A stretch of DNA of 33,216 nucleotides from Aquifex sp. (GCA_003978875.1 QNXQ01000143.1:1-33216), one strand, 5' to 3'; counted from the stretch's first letter, positions 14,293 through 22,919 are shown. The notes: generated from the sequence alone by a model not told the origin. Program-made: numbers and translations.

Positions 14293-15544
14293 TGTAGAAA
14301 AATTAGTTTACGGCGGTTACGGTTTTTCGAAAATTAACGGGAAAGCTGTATTTGTAAGATATGCAGCACCTAAAGAACTTGTGGATGCTGAAATTATAAA
14401 GGAAAAGAAAGACTTTTCCGAAGCGGTAGTAAGGAATATAGTTCTTTCATCTCCTTCGAGGCGTGAAGCTCCCTGTCCTTATTACGGAATTTGCGGTGGA
14501 TGTCAAATTCAGCATATAACCTATGAAGAACAACTGAATGCAAAAAGGGAAATACTTTTGGAAAGTTTACAGAGAATAGGTAAACTCAAGGAAATTGATT
14601 ATCGGGGAGAAATTCCCTCCAAAAAGGAATTTAACTATAGGGTAAGAGTTCAGTTCAAAATTCAGGACGGAAAAATAGGCTTTTTCAGATGGGATAAAAG
14701 GGAAGTAGTTGATATAGAGGAGTGTCTTTTAGCCCATGAAAAGGTAAACTATCTTATTCCCAATTTAAGAGAAATTATGAAGGCTATAAATGACCTTCAG
14801 GAGATTCACGTTCATTATTCTCCTACCAGAGATGAGGCTATTCTAAAATTCGTGAGTATAACCCATACCGATGAAGGACTCATTCAAAGTCTTCTGGAAA
14901 ACGTTTTACCGAAATGGGTTGTAGGTATAGGAAACTACGGAAAACTGGGAAATACTTTGGTGAAAAGGTATAAGGTAGGTAGAGAACATATATTCATGGA
15001 CGTAGGAAAATGGAAGTTTAGGGTAAGTAACGATAGCTTTTTTCAAGTAAATTACACGCTTTGGAAGGAATTTGTTAACGAAGTTATCGATTTAGCGGAA
15101 GGTTATAAAAAGGGAGTGGATTTACATAGCGGGGTTGGATTCTTTACCATACCATTATCGGAAAAAGGGAATTTCATCGAAGGAGCTGATGCTAATCCTT
15201 CCGCCATTAAGGATGCTGAATATAACGCAAAGCTAAACAACAGGGAAAATGTAATATTTACAGAAGCTACTGCTTATAAGTATTTGAAGAGGAGAATAGG
15301 TGAGATTATAGACCTTGTGGTTGTAGACCCTCCGAGAAGCGGTTTACTTAAAGAGGAGGTAGACCTTTTACTTAAAAACAAACCTGAAAAGGTCGTGTAT
15401 ATTTCTTGCAATCCTTCTACATTTGCACGGGATGTAAGAATGCTCGTGAAGGGAGGATATAAGCTCTCATTCGTAAAATTAATCGACAATTTCCCTCAAA
15501 CTTATCATATAGAGAGTATAGCCTTGCTGAAACTGTCGGAGTGA
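14267..15544 (+). CDS. 23S rRNA (uracil-5-)-methyltransferase, RumA/RlmD family
   Basis: S-adenosylmethionine-dependent m5U methyltransferase of the TrmA/RlmC/RlmD group. 425 residues: N-terminal TRAM domain (LNVEKLVYGGYGFSKINGKAVF), the 4Fe-4S cysteines in CPYYGICGGCQIQH near residue 66, and a Rossmann-type catalytic domain with DLHSGVGFFTIPLS, VVDPPRSGL and the catalytic Cys in YISCNPSTFARD. Whether it modifies U747, U1939 or both cannot be told from sequence. It overlaps nusA by 26 bases and so is the third gene of the rimP-nusA operon. Its stop abuts the stop of the convergent gene with no gap. Confidence 0.9.
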   Translation: MSNKILRLNVEKLVYGGYGFSKINGKAVFVRYAAPKELVDAEIIKEKKDFSEAVVRNIVLSSPSRREAPCPYYGICGGCQIQHITYEEQLNAKREILLESLQRIGKLKEIDYRGEIPSKKEFNYRVRVQFKIQDGKIGFFRWDKREVVDIEECLLAHEKVNYLIPNLREIMKAINDLQEIHVHYSPTRDEAILKFVSITHTDEGLIQSLLENVLPKWVVGIGNYGKLGNTLVKRYKVGREHIFMDVGKWKFRVSNDSFFQVNYTLWKEFVNEVIDLAEGYKKGVDLHSGVGFFTIPLSEKGNFIEGADANPSAIKDAEYNAKLNNRENVIFTEATAYKYLKRRIGEIIDLVVVDPPRSGLLKEEVDLLLKNKPEKVVYISCNPSTFARDVRMLVKGGYKLSFVKLIDNFPQTYHIESIALLKLSE

Positions 15545-15970
15545 TTACTTTATATTGAACTCTATTAATCCCTTTTGTGCATTCAAAGGTCTTATAACTA
15601 TCTTATCGTTGGACATAAATTGAACAAATCCTTCTATTAAACCTGCTAGGAATAACACAACGGGGGAATTTGTGTTTACTTCTTCCCTCATAGCTTCGGT
15701 AAAAACATCGTTCTTCACGGTTATTTTATCTCCGGACAGAATTATATCTTCTGCAAATCCGAGTTCCTTCATAATATGTATAGTTCTCTTTATTGCGGTT
15801 TCTTTGTCAAGTACTTCGGGGAGTTTTCCTATTAAGGTTTCGAGAAGTTTGGGACCGCTGTGTTTTCCCGCCTCCCTTAAAACCGCCCCAGCTCCCTTTT
15901 CACCGATTAAACTTTTCACTCCCTCAATAGTGTCAACTAAGGCTATAAGTAAGATGTCTGCATCAACCAT
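15545..15970 (-). CDS. Unrecognised 141-residue protein
   Basis: No confident family. It begins VDADILLIALVDTIEGVKSLIG, has a glycine-rich helix-turn region (EKGAGAVLREAGKHSGPKLL), and a predicted alpha/beta remainder ending IVIRPLNAQKGLIEFNIK. There is no signal peptide, membrane segment or cysteine. The layout loosely recalls small-molecule-binding V4R-like domains, but this is a weak impression. Its 5' end overlaps the upstream gene by 8 bases, placing it in the speD operon. Confidence 0.65.
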   Translation of the reverse strand: MVDADILLIALVDTIEGVKSLIGEKGAGAVLREAGKHSGPKLLETLIGKLPEVLDKETAIKRTIHIMKELGFAEDIILSGDKITVKNDVFTEAMREEVNTNSPVVLFLAGLIEGFVQFMSNDKIVIRPLNAQKGLIEFNIK

Positions 15971-16460
15971 TAAGTTTACTTATATCCGATATTATGTAGG
16001 ATATTCCATAAGAATTTTTTAAAATCTTAAAAGTTTCGATTATACATTTTTCAAAGGAACGCTCGAGGCTTTTTATAAAGTAATAAACCTCCTTTTTGGG
16101 TATATAAGCTAACCCCTCCCATTTATTCTCCCTGATTAATAAAGAAGGAATATCGAAAACGGAAAGCTTTTTTAATTTTTCTTCTACTAATTTTTTCCCT
16201 GCGTCAATTATAAGAATATCATCTCCCTTTAATTTTCTTAAACCTTTATAAACTCCAAAATTTAACGTTCCTTTTGTATTGTTTATGAAACATATCTCGG
16301 GAAACTTTTTAAAAACTTCCAGAAAACCTTCAGTTATGGATGCGTATAGGTTATCTATACCTAGTTTTCTCCGTATAAATTCATAATTTAGTTCCATCAA
16401 ATTTAGCACTTTATCCTTTTCACTTTCTAAATCTGTATAGAATACCAGTAGGACTTTCAT
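15963..16460 (-). CDS. Unrecognised 165-residue protein, possibly nucleotidyltransferase-like
   Basis: Alternating strands and helices starting KVLLVFYTDLESEKDKVLNL. The segment NFGVYKGLRKLKGDDILIIDAGKKLVE resembles the nucleotide-binding strand-loop of nucleotide-sugar transferases, where an Asp following the hydrophobic strand binds metal. The protein is shorter than those enzymes and lacks an obvious N-terminal glycine-rich loop, so it could be degenerate or unrelated. It lies 27 bases downstream of speD and overlaps the following gene by 8 bases. Confidence 0.65.
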   Translation of the reverse strand: MKVLLVFYTDLESEKDKVLNLMELNYEFIRRKLGIDNLYASITEGFLEVFKKFPEICFINNTKGTLNFGVYKGLRKLKGDDILIIDAGKKLVEEKLKKLSVFDIPSLLIRENKWEGLAYIPKKEVYYFIKSLERSFEKCIIETFKILKNSYGISYIISDISKLNG

Positions 16461-16487
16461 TATGAATAATTTTAAATGAAGAAGAAA

Positions 16488-16895
16488 TTAAACTTTGAGG
16501 AGTATACTTCGCAATTTTTCTGTTTCTTGTTCATTAGAATGCTCTACAAGGAGGCCCCTATCATGAATTTGTTTATCTACCCTGGAGGGTTGTAGATTGT
16601 TGATTATGTAGTCCATTGCTTTGTAAGCTTTGGAAGGGTCTCCGCATGTGTAAACGTCCACGGTTGCTATGCCGTGTTCGGGCCAAGTATGGATAGATAT
16701 GTGGGATTCCGCTAAAAGAACTACTCCGGTTGCTCCATGGGGTTGGAACTGATAATAATGAGAGGATATTTTGGTGAGGTTAGCGTACTTTACAGCTCCT
16801 TCAAGGAGCTCTCTGATATCTTCAACACGGTCAATCTTATCGGCATCTACACCGTAAAGGTCCGCTAAGATATGCAGTCCGAGGGTCTTTGCCAT
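16488..16895 (-). CDS. speD: S-adenosylmethionine decarboxylase proenzyme, prokaryotic class
   Basis: Makes decarboxylated SAM, the aminopropyl donor for spermidine and longer polyamines common in thermophiles. 135 residues, the length of the Thermotoga/Bacillus-type enzyme. The self-cleavage site is Glu63-Ser64 in LAESHISIHTWPEHG; Ser64 becomes the pyruvoyl group. The downstream His of HTWPEHG and Cys of YTCGD (near residue 84) are the expected processing and catalytic residues. A GGGAGG ribosome site precedes the ATG. It leads a three-gene minus-strand operon and is divergent from rsmD. Confidence 0.95.
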   Translation of the reverse strand: MAKTLGLHILADLYGVDADKIDRVEDIRELLEGAVKYANLTKISSHYYQFQPHGATGVVLLAESHISIHTWPEHGIATVDVYTCGDPSKAYKAMDYIINNLQPSRVDKQIHDRGLLVEHSNEQETEKLRSILLKV

Positions 16896-16977
16896 TTCAT
16901 ATCCTCCCTTGAGAAATTTTCAAAAAGTTTGGCAAAGATTACATATCGCATTATCGCCTCCTTAGGCAAAATAACAG

Positions 16978-16983
16978 TATAAT
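16978..16983 (+). promoter_or_regulatory. -10 box of the rsmD-coaD operon
   Basis: A perfect TATAAT ends 8 bases before the GTG proposed as the rsmD start. No good -35 was found 16-18 bases upstream. If used, transcription would begin within a few bases of the GTG, giving a nearly leaderless message. Confidence 0.45.
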
Positions 16984-16991
16984 ACAATTTT

Positions 16992-17446
16992 GTGAAAAAA
17001 AAAGCCTGAATTATTTAAGACCAACCCAATCTATAGTAAAAAATGCAATATTTAATATCCTCGGTGATATCTCCGATTTGGTATTTGTGGACTTATTTGC
17101 CGGAACTGGACAAATAGGTTTAGAAGCGGAGAGAAAAGGTGCAAGGGTAATTTTCGTTGAAAAAAACAGGAAATTAGCCTTTCAAATTAAAAGAAAAACT
17201 GAGAAAGGTAAAGTTATAACCGGGGATGTGTTGAATTTTCTTAAAAAGTGGAAGGATAAATCCCACATAATTTTTGCCGATCCTCCTTACATTTACGATA
17301 AGTACGAAGAGCTTATAGAACTTGCTTTAAGTAGGTTGGAAAAAGGAGGAGTTTTTATTCTTGAACACGACAAGTGGAAAAGTTTTAATGCCCCCGAAGA
17401 AAGGAAATATGGTGATACAGTATTATCAATATGGGTAAAAGAGTAG
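16992..17446 (+). CDS. rsmD: RsmD-like 16S rRNA (guanine-N2)-methyltransferase, frame change at an A9 run
   Basis: Methylates a guanine of 16S rRNA (G966 in Escherichia) using S-adenosylmethionine. The main frame shows LRPTQSIVKNAIFNIL (family signature RPT...VREALFNIL), motif I DLFAGTGQIGLE and the catalytic motif FADPPYIYD. The first ordinary start codon in that frame is TTG 17078, which lies after the conserved LRPT block. Upstream, GTG 16992 is followed by nine A (16995-17003); a -1 shift or one extra A joins it to the main frame as MKKKSLNYLRPT. The annotated span assumes this. Even so the N-terminus is about 15 residues shorter than usual. The 3' end overlaps coaD by 16 bases. Confidence 0.7.
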
Positions 17447-17914
17447 TTTATCCCGGAACTTTTGACCCACCCCATTACGGGCACTTAGATATAGTTAAGA
17501 GAAGTGCTAGAATTTTATGAGGTCATAGTTGCTGTAGCTAAAAAACCGAGAAAGTATCTCCTTTTCGATATACACGAAAGGGTTGAGATGTTCCAAAAAA
17601 TGACTGAGGAAATTCCTAACGTAAAGGTCAAAAGTTTTGACGGCTTGCTTGTCGACTTTATGAAGAAGGAAGGTATAAATGTGATTGTAAGAGGAGTCAG
17701 ATTATTTACCGACTTTGAATACGAGCTCCAAATAGCCCTTACCAATTATAAGTTGGCGGGTGTTGAAACTGTTTTCATGATGCCTTCTCAAGAATACATT
17801 CACATAAGTTCCACTATTGTGAGAGATGTAGCATCTTACTGCGGAAATCTTGATGATTTAGTTCCCCCATTTGTGAGAGAAAAACTAAGGGAAAAGTTTA
17901 AATGCGGTTATTGA
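17431..17914 (+). CDS. coaD: Phosphopantetheine adenylyltransferase, interrupted by a frameshift
   Basis: Penultimate step of coenzyme A synthesis. The first frame, from ATG 17431, reads MGKRVVYPGTFDPPHYGHLD, carrying the nucleotidyltransferase TFDP and HxGH motifs, and ends at TGA 17518-17520. The second frame (open from 17504) continues YEVIVAVAKKPRKYLLFDIHERVEMF and includes IVRGVRLFTDFEYE and the ISSTIVRD motif. Aligned with the Escherichia protein, the frames join at AATTTTATGA (17511-17520): two additional T would give ...SARIFYEVIVAVA with no gap. Neither part alone would be active. Either the sequence has an indel error, or the gene uses frameshifting, or it is a recent mutation. Each would be surprising in an essential gene. 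Confidence 0.8.
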
Positions 17915-18333
17915 TTGTTATCTTCTTCTTATTGAGCTTTTCCTTCTCTAAAGAAATATGTCTCGATTTCTCCGAGGTAGATTTGGAAGATCCTTACGTA
18001 AAGAAAGCGGTCATTCAAAAATTGGAACAGTACGCTATGGAATCTGGCTTTACCTTAACATGTACCGAGAGCAGTAAAAGGATTAAAGTTTTCGTGAATT
18101 ACTCTGAGAAAGCTATCTCTATATCTGCACGCCAGAGGGTTTCTACTTATATCTTTAGCTTAAATATTCGAATAGGCAGTGAGAGCTTTTCTTCTTCCGT
18201 TCCCTACTCGCTTCCTTCCGGAGCCCTTGCCGAACTTCCCAGGAGAAAAGCTTTGGAAGAGATAATGAAAAGGTTGAAACTTCCCATAATTAAATACTTC
18301 TCTGAAATTTATTTAGGAAAAACAAAAATTTGA
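17902..18333 (+). CDS. Unrecognised secreted or periplasmic protein
   Basis: 143 residues with a clear Sec-type signal peptide (RLLIVIFFLLSFSFSKE, cleavage likely near residue 17). No lipobox Cys is at the right place. The mature part contains a beta-rich stretch KVFVNYSEKAISISARQRV and ends in the basic helix ELPRRKALEEIMKRLKLP. The layout (short helix, beta sandwich, final helix) loosely resembles LptE-type outer-membrane assembly proteins, but I would not assign it. It overlaps the end of coaD by 13 bases. Confidence 0.65.
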   Translation: MRLLIVIFFLLSFSFSKEICLDFSEVDLEDPYVKKAVIQKLEQYAMESGFTLTCTESSKRIKVFVNYSEKAISISARQRVSTYIFSLNIRIGSESFSSSVPYSLPSGALAELPRRKALEEIMKRLKLPIIKYFSEIYLGKTKI

Positions 18334-18358
18334 ATTTTATACTTTAATTCTTATCATT

Positions 18359-19039
18359 ATGAAAGCCATAAAGGAGATAAAGAGTGTAATACCACATATA
18401 GAAAAATACGTTAAACGAAGAATGGAAGAATTTGAGAAATTAGGAATAGAAGGTCATACCCATTACGATTTTAGACCGTTTCTTGACGTGAGTTTCGAGG
18501 CGGGAATATTTTCGGAACTATCTTTCTGTATCCTTACCGCGAATTCGTCGGCTTCTCTTGGGATAAAGATACAAGCCTATCTCGGAGAAGAGGGTTTTAT
18601 GGGTAAAAGCTTAGAAGAGCTTACGAATATTTTTAAGAATTTCGGGCATAGGTATGCTCAGCAAAGAGCTGAAAGAGTAGTAGAAGCCAGGAGTAAATTT
18701 AATGAGATAAAAAAACTTTTGGAAAGAGAAAAAAATCCAAAGGTTATTCGACAGCTTCTTGCCGATACAAAGTCTCCTTACAAAATTAAAGGGTTTGGCT
18801 ATAAGGAAGCATCACACTTTTTGAGGAATATAGGCTTCAAAGAAGTAGCTATAGTAGACAGGCATATATCCCGATTTCTTATGGAAAATGGACTCCTCAG
18901 ACAGGTAAAAACAATTACACCTAAGGTTTACATTGAAGCCGAAAAGGCTTTAGAAGATTTAGCTTCTCATCTGAACCTTACTCTGGGTGAGCTAGACCTT
19001 TATATCTTCTACATAAAAACGAAAAAAGTTTTGAAATGA
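18359..19039 (+). CDS. ogg: 8-oxoguanine DNA glycosylase/AP lyase, Ogg2 type
   Basis: Excises 8-oxoguanine and nicks the resulting abasic site. 226 residues, helix-hairpin-helix class. The hairpin and catalytic Lys lie in KGFGYKEASHFLRNIGF (Lys149), and the catalytic Asp is in VDRHI (Asp167); the 18-residue spacing equals that of the Methanocaldococcus enzyme. The N-terminal helical domain has LSFCILTANSSA. Ogg2 is best known from archaea and thermophilic bacteria. No ribosome site is seen; a TATACT at 18338-18343 sits 15 bases before the ATG. Confidence 0.9.
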   Translation: MKAIKEIKSVIPHIEKYVKRRMEEFEKLGIEGHTHYDFRPFLDVSFEAGIFSELSFCILTANSSASLGIKIQAYLGEEGFMGKSLEELTNIFKNFGHRYAQQRAERVVEARSKFNEIKKLLEREKNPKVIRQLLADTKSPYKIKGFGYKEASHFLRNIGFKEVAIVDRHISRFLMENGLLRQVKTITPKVYIEAEKALEDLASHLNLTLGELDLYIFYIKTKKVLK

Positions 19040-19085
19040 AATTTTATTCAGGCTATATTTTTTTCCTTATTAAAAGGAGGAGGCT

Positions 19086-19523
19086 ATGGATAAAGAGCTT
19101 TTAGAAAAGTGCAAACAAAGACTTCTCGAGGAAAAGAGTAAAATACTCGAAAGGTATTTTGAAAAAGAAGAAACACAACAAAGACTGGGAGAGGAATCTA
19201 AAGAACCCAGAGACTGGGAGGATATAGGTCAAATAACTTACACGGAAGAATTACTTGATAGTTTATCCCAAGTTGAAATGGCAACGCTCAAAGAAATAGA
19301 TTACGCCCTTGAAAAAATAGATAAGGGCGTTTACGGAATATGCGAAAGGTGCGGAGAGGAGATTCCCGAACCGAGACTCTGTGCCATTCCTTGGACTAGG
19401 TACTGTGCGCAGTGCGCTGAAGAGGTTGAAAAAGAAAGCGGTACATTTATGCCTTATTACGGAATAGACATGTACAGTCCTGATAACATACAGGTGGAAA
19501 GAGAAGATATAGGAGAGGCGTGA
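19086..19523 (+). CDS. DksA/TraR-family zinc-finger protein
   Basis: 145 residues with a long charged N-terminal helical region (coiled coil in DksA) and a C4 zinc finger C-x2-C-x17-C-x2-C spanning CERCGEEIPEPRLCAIPW to CAQC near residues 90-113. The helical hairpin has an Asp-Asp-free tip (KEPRDWEDIGQITYTEELLD), so classic DksA action in the RNA polymerase secondary channel is not assured. A strong AAGGAGGAGG site precedes the ATG. Followed 12 bases later by gatA. Confidence 0.85.
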   Translation: MDKELLEKCKQRLLEEKSKILERYFEKEETQQRLGEESKEPRDWEDIGQITYTEELLDSLSQVEMATLKEIDYALEKIDKGVYGICERCGEEIPEPRLCAIPWTRYCAQCAEEVEKESGTFMPYYGIDMYSPDNIQVEREDIGEA

Positions 19524-19535
19524 TAGAATACTCCT

Positions 19536-20975
19536 ATGCTCTGGAAAAAATCCCTCACGGAATTAAAAGAACTAATCCAAAAAGGAGAAGTAACAGTACA
19601 AGAGGTAATAGAAAGCTTTTACGATAGATTTAATAAAACCGAGGAGAAGGTAAAGGCGTATATAACTCCTCTTTACGAGAAAGCACTTGAGCAGGCAAAG
19701 AAACTTGATAAATACGATGACAAAGTTTTATTCGGTCTTCCTATAGCTATTAAGGATAACATTCTTGTAGAAGGAGAAAAAACAACCTGTGCTTCAAAGA
19801 TACTTGAAAATTTTGTCGCTCCTTACGATGCCACGGTTGTGGAAAGACTAAAAAAAGCCGGAGCTCTGATAGTGGGAAAAACTAATCTCGATGAATTTGC
19901 TATGGGTTCCTCTACCGAATACTCTGCATTTTTCCCTACGAGAAATCCGTGGGATTTAGAAAGAGTTCCTGGAGGTTCTTCTGGAGGTTCAGCTGCAGCA
20001 GTTGCCGCACTCTCCGCTCCAGTTTCTCTCGGTTCTGATACCGGAGGTTCTATTCGTCAGCCTGCTAGTTTTTGTGGAGTTATAGGCATAAAGCCCACAT
20101 ACGGTAGGGTTTCAAGATACGGACTTGTTGCATTTGCAAGTTCCTTAGACCAGATAGGTGTATTTGGAAGGAGAACTGAGGATGTAGCTTTGGTACTCGA
20201 AGTTATAAGCGGATGGGATGAAAAAGACAGTACTTCTATGAATGTACCCGTACCCAAATGGAGTGAAGAGATAAAGAAGGAGATAAAAAAACTGAAAGTT
20301 GGCATACCGAAGGAATTCTTTGAATTTGACCTTCAGCTGGAAGTTAAAGAAGCTTTCGATGATTTTATAAAAGAACTTGAAAAGGAAGGATTTGAAATAA
20401 AAGAGATATCCCTTCCGTATGTAAAATACGCAATACCTACATACTACATAATCGCTCCTTCGGAAGCTTCTTCTAATCTCGCCCGTTATGACGGCGTGAG
20501 ATACGGCTATAGAGCCAAAGATTATAAGAACATAATCGAGATGTACTCGAAGACTAGGGATGATGGATTCGGTCAGGAAGTAAAGAGAAGGATAATGCTC
20601 GGAACCTTCGCCCTTTCCGCCGGATATTATGATGCTTACTATCTTAAAGCTCAAAAAGTAAGGAGGCTTATTTACGAGGACTTTATGAAAGCTCTGAGCG
20701 ATGTAGATGTTATAGCTTCCCCTACAACGCCAACGCTTCCCTTTAAGTTCGGAGAAAAGACCCAGAATCCCATAGAGATGTATCTTTCGGATATATTAAC
20801 CGTTCCGGTAAATCTTGCGGGACTTCCCGCCATATCCATTCCTATAGCTTGGAAAAATAACTTACCGGTGGGAGGACAAATAATAGGAAAACCTTGGGAT
20901 GAAACTACCATACTCCAAGTTTCATACTTATGGGAACAAAAGTTTAAACATTTCGAGAAAATACCCCTTATCTGA
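19536..20975 (+). CDS. gatA: Asp/Glu-tRNA amidotransferase subunit A
   Basis: Glutaminase/amidase subunit of GatCAB, which converts Glu-tRNA(Gln) (and often Asp-tRNA(Asn)) to the amidated form. 479 residues, the normal length. The amidase Ser-cisSer-Lys triad is visible: Lys in PIAIKDNILVEG near 72, the glycine/serine loop GGSSGGSAAAVAA near 150, and the nucleophile in GSDTGGSIRQPASFCG near 170. Subunits GatB and GatC are not in the window, as in other bacteria where gat genes are dispersed. Preceded by the DksA-like gene. Confidence 0.95.
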   Translation: MLWKKSLTELKELIQKGEVTVQEVIESFYDRFNKTEEKVKAYITPLYEKALEQAKKLDKYDDKVLFGLPIAIKDNILVEGEKTTCASKILENFVAPYDATVVERLKKAGALIVGKTNLDEFAMGSSTEYSAFFPTRNPWDLERVPGGSSGGSAAAVAALSAPVSLGSDTGGSIRQPASFCGVIGIKPTYGRVSRYGLVAFASSLDQIGVFGRRTEDVALVLEVISGWDEKDSTSMNVPVPKWSEEIKKEIKKLKVGIPKEFFEFDLQLEVKEAFDDFIKELEKEGFEIKEISLPYVKYAIPTYYIIAPSEASSNLARYDGVRYGYRAKDYKNIIEMYSKTRDDGFGQEVKRRIMLGTFALSAGYYDAYYLKAQKVRRLIYEDFMKALSDVDVIASPTTPTLPFKFGEKTQNPIEMYLSDILTVPVNLAGLPAISIPIAWKNNLPVGGQIIGKPWDETTILQVSYLWEQKFKHFEKIPLI

Positions 20976-21815
20976 ATGCAATATGACCATCTCCTCGGAG
21001 TATTTTTCTCTTTACTTTCCGCAGTATTCTGGGCGACCAACGATATTTTCAATAAAAGGCTGATTCAGAAGAAGTACGACGAAAACTTTATCCTGTGGAC
21101 ACGATTTCCCTTGGGAGCCATCTTTCTCCTTCCCCTCGGAATCTATTTTTGGGATATGAACAGCACCGTTATTTATACAACTTTTTTATGGCTTCCTCTC
21201 GAGATTCTAGCCTCAATTTTTTTCATAAGAGCTCTGAAATACTCCCCTTTATCTGTTGCGATGCCTTTTTTTGCTACTATGCCTGTATTTTCTGCATTGG
21301 CGGGATGGGTTCTATTGGGAGAAGGCTTGGATTTTAAGGGTATTTTGGGAATGTTTTTGATATTTTACGGGAGTACTATTTTGGTGGAGAGTGATTTTAA
21401 ATCTTTTTCTACCGCAAATAAAGGTGTCTTTTACGCATTACTTTCCTCTCTCTTGTTTGGTATAAATGTCGTTATAGGGAAGATTGCGGTAATAGGTAGT
21501 AATCAATTCTTTTTTGCATGGTACTATTGCTTGGTAATGAGCTTTGCTTTAATCCCCTTTGTTAAGAAATTCCCAGAGTTTAGAAAATCTATAAAAGAAT
21601 ATGAATTTACAATTGTCGGAATGTTGTTCTCACTAGGTATGGTATTTTACACATGGGCTTATATCTACACTTACGCTTCCTATGTTGCTGCTATTGAACG
21701 CCTTGCTATACTTCTTGATGTTATTTACGGGAGAATATTTTTCGGTGAAAAGATAAGAAATGCAGTAAAGGCAAGCTTTATTATGATACTGGGAGCTCTG
21801 CTTCTGAGCCTATAA
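20976..21815 (+). CDS. EamA/DMT-family transporter
   Basis: 279 residues with about ten predicted membrane helices in two repeated EamA halves: the first begins FFSLLSAVFWATNDIFNKRL, the second GVFYALLSSLLFGINVVIGK. Proteins of this superfamily export or import small metabolites; no substrate can be inferred. The ATG follows the gatA stop with no gap, so it is probably translated by coupling. Its last 35 bases overlap the convergent purK gene. Confidence 0.85.
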   Translation: MQYDHLLGVFFSLLSAVFWATNDIFNKRLIQKKYDENFILWTRFPLGAIFLLPLGIYFWDMNSTVIYTTFLWLPLEILASIFFIRALKYSPLSVAMPFFATMPVFSALAGWVLLGEGLDFKGILGMFLIFYGSTILVESDFKSFSTANKGVFYALLSSLLFGINVVIGKIAVIGSNQFFFAWYYCLVMSFALIPFVKKFPEFRKSIKEYEFTIVGMLFSLGMVFYTWAYIYTYASYVAAIERLAILLDVIYGRIFFGEKIRNAVKASFIMILGALLLSL

Positions 21816-22878
21816 GGAGTTTAAGAACTTTTCCGACCTTTTCTTTTATTTCCTCGGTGGATTCCCCTACCAAGTTGATGTGTCCTACCTTTCTTTTAGG
21901 TTTCTTTCTTTTACCGTACCAGTAGAGTTTTGCCCCTTCAATACTTAAAATTTCCTTTACAGGAATTTCATTTATATCTACCCCGAGTAGATTTACCATC
22001 CCGGAAGGAAGTTTTAACTCTGTAGAACCTAATGGAAGCTCGGTAATTGCTCTAACGAGGTTTTCAAATTGCGATACAAATGCACCGTCTAAAGTCCAGT
22101 GGCCGGTATTGTGAACTCTAGGAGCAAATTCATTTATCAATATTTCTCCGTTTTTCAACAAAAAGAACTCTACGGTAAATACACCTACTATTTTGAGTCT
22201 TTCCATCAACTTCTGGGTAATTTCTTTAGCCTTTTCAAATTCTTTGAAGGGAACGTAATTGTATATAAGTATACCGCCCTCGTGTTTATTGAAAGGTTGA
22301 GGGTAGAAAAATACATTTCCGTCTTTATCCCTTACACCTATACAGGAAAATTCCGCGGAAAAATCTATAAACTCTTCAACTATAAAGCTTTCATCTTTGT
22401 CGTGGTTTCTAAAAATTTCTTCCACTTCTTTTAGGTCTTTTATCCTGTATTGTCCTTTACCGTCATAACCCAGTTTTTCCGCCTTTACTACTGCCGGTAA
22501 ACCTATTTTGTCCAGCGCTTGAGGTATTTCATCCCTTTTTACTATAAAGAATTCAGGAGTGGGAAAACCTTCCTTCTTCAGAAAACACTTTTCCTTTATC
22601 CTACTTTTTTTCAAAAGTAAAGCTTCGGGATTAGGAACTAGCTTGTCTTCTACTTTTTCTAAAATCTCATCTCTTATATGCTCAAATTCGTATGTGATTA
22701 CATCGCAAAGTCTGTAGAATTCCTCAACTTCATAAGAGCGAAAACATCTGTCTGCAATCCTGCAGGCGGGTGCATCTTCTTTGTCCTCTAAAACGAAAAA
22801 CTCAAATCCGAGCTTTTTTCCTTCGAGAATAGTCATCCATCCGAGTTGACCACCCCCGAGTATACCTACTCTTAGCAT
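21781..22878 (-). CDS. purK: N5-carboxyaminoimidazole ribonucleotide synthase
   Basis: ATP-dependent carboxylation of AIR in purine synthesis, acting before PurE. 365 residues of the ATP-grasp superfamily: N-terminal LRVGILGGGQLGWMTI, the ATP lid region AVVKAEKLGYDGKGQYRI near 135, and the metal-binding LINEFAPRVHNTGHWTLDG near 250. PurE is not adjacent. No ribosome site is visible before the ATG. It follows the flavoprotein subunit gene by 41 bases and overlaps the convergent transporter gene by 35. Confidence 0.94.
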   Translation of the reverse strand: MLRVGILGGGQLGWMTILEGKKLGFEFFVLEDKEDAPACRIADRCFRSYEVEEFYRLCDVITYEFEHIRDEILEKVEDKLVPNPEALLLKKSRIKEKCFLKKEGFPTPEFFIVKRDEIPQALDKIGLPAVVKAEKLGYDGKGQYRIKDLKEVEEIFRNHDKDESFIVEEFIDFSAEFSCIGVRDKDGNVFFYPQPFNKHEGGILIYNYVPFKEFEKAKEITQKLMERLKIVGVFTVEFFLLKNGEILINEFAPRVHNTGHWTLDGAFVSQFENLVRAITELPLGSTELKLPSGMVNLLGVDINEIPVKEILSIEGAKLYWYGKRKKPKRKVGHINLVGESTEEIKEKVGKVLKLLIGSEAELPVS

Positions 22879-22919
22879 TTGCTAAAATTTTAAATCATTC
22901 TAAAGTTTTCTGTATCCGA

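Noticed and set aside
21781..21815. Convergent overlap of the DMT transporter and purK as an antisense control element
   Set aside because: A 35-base tail overlap is ordinary in compact genomes, and nothing further supports regulation.
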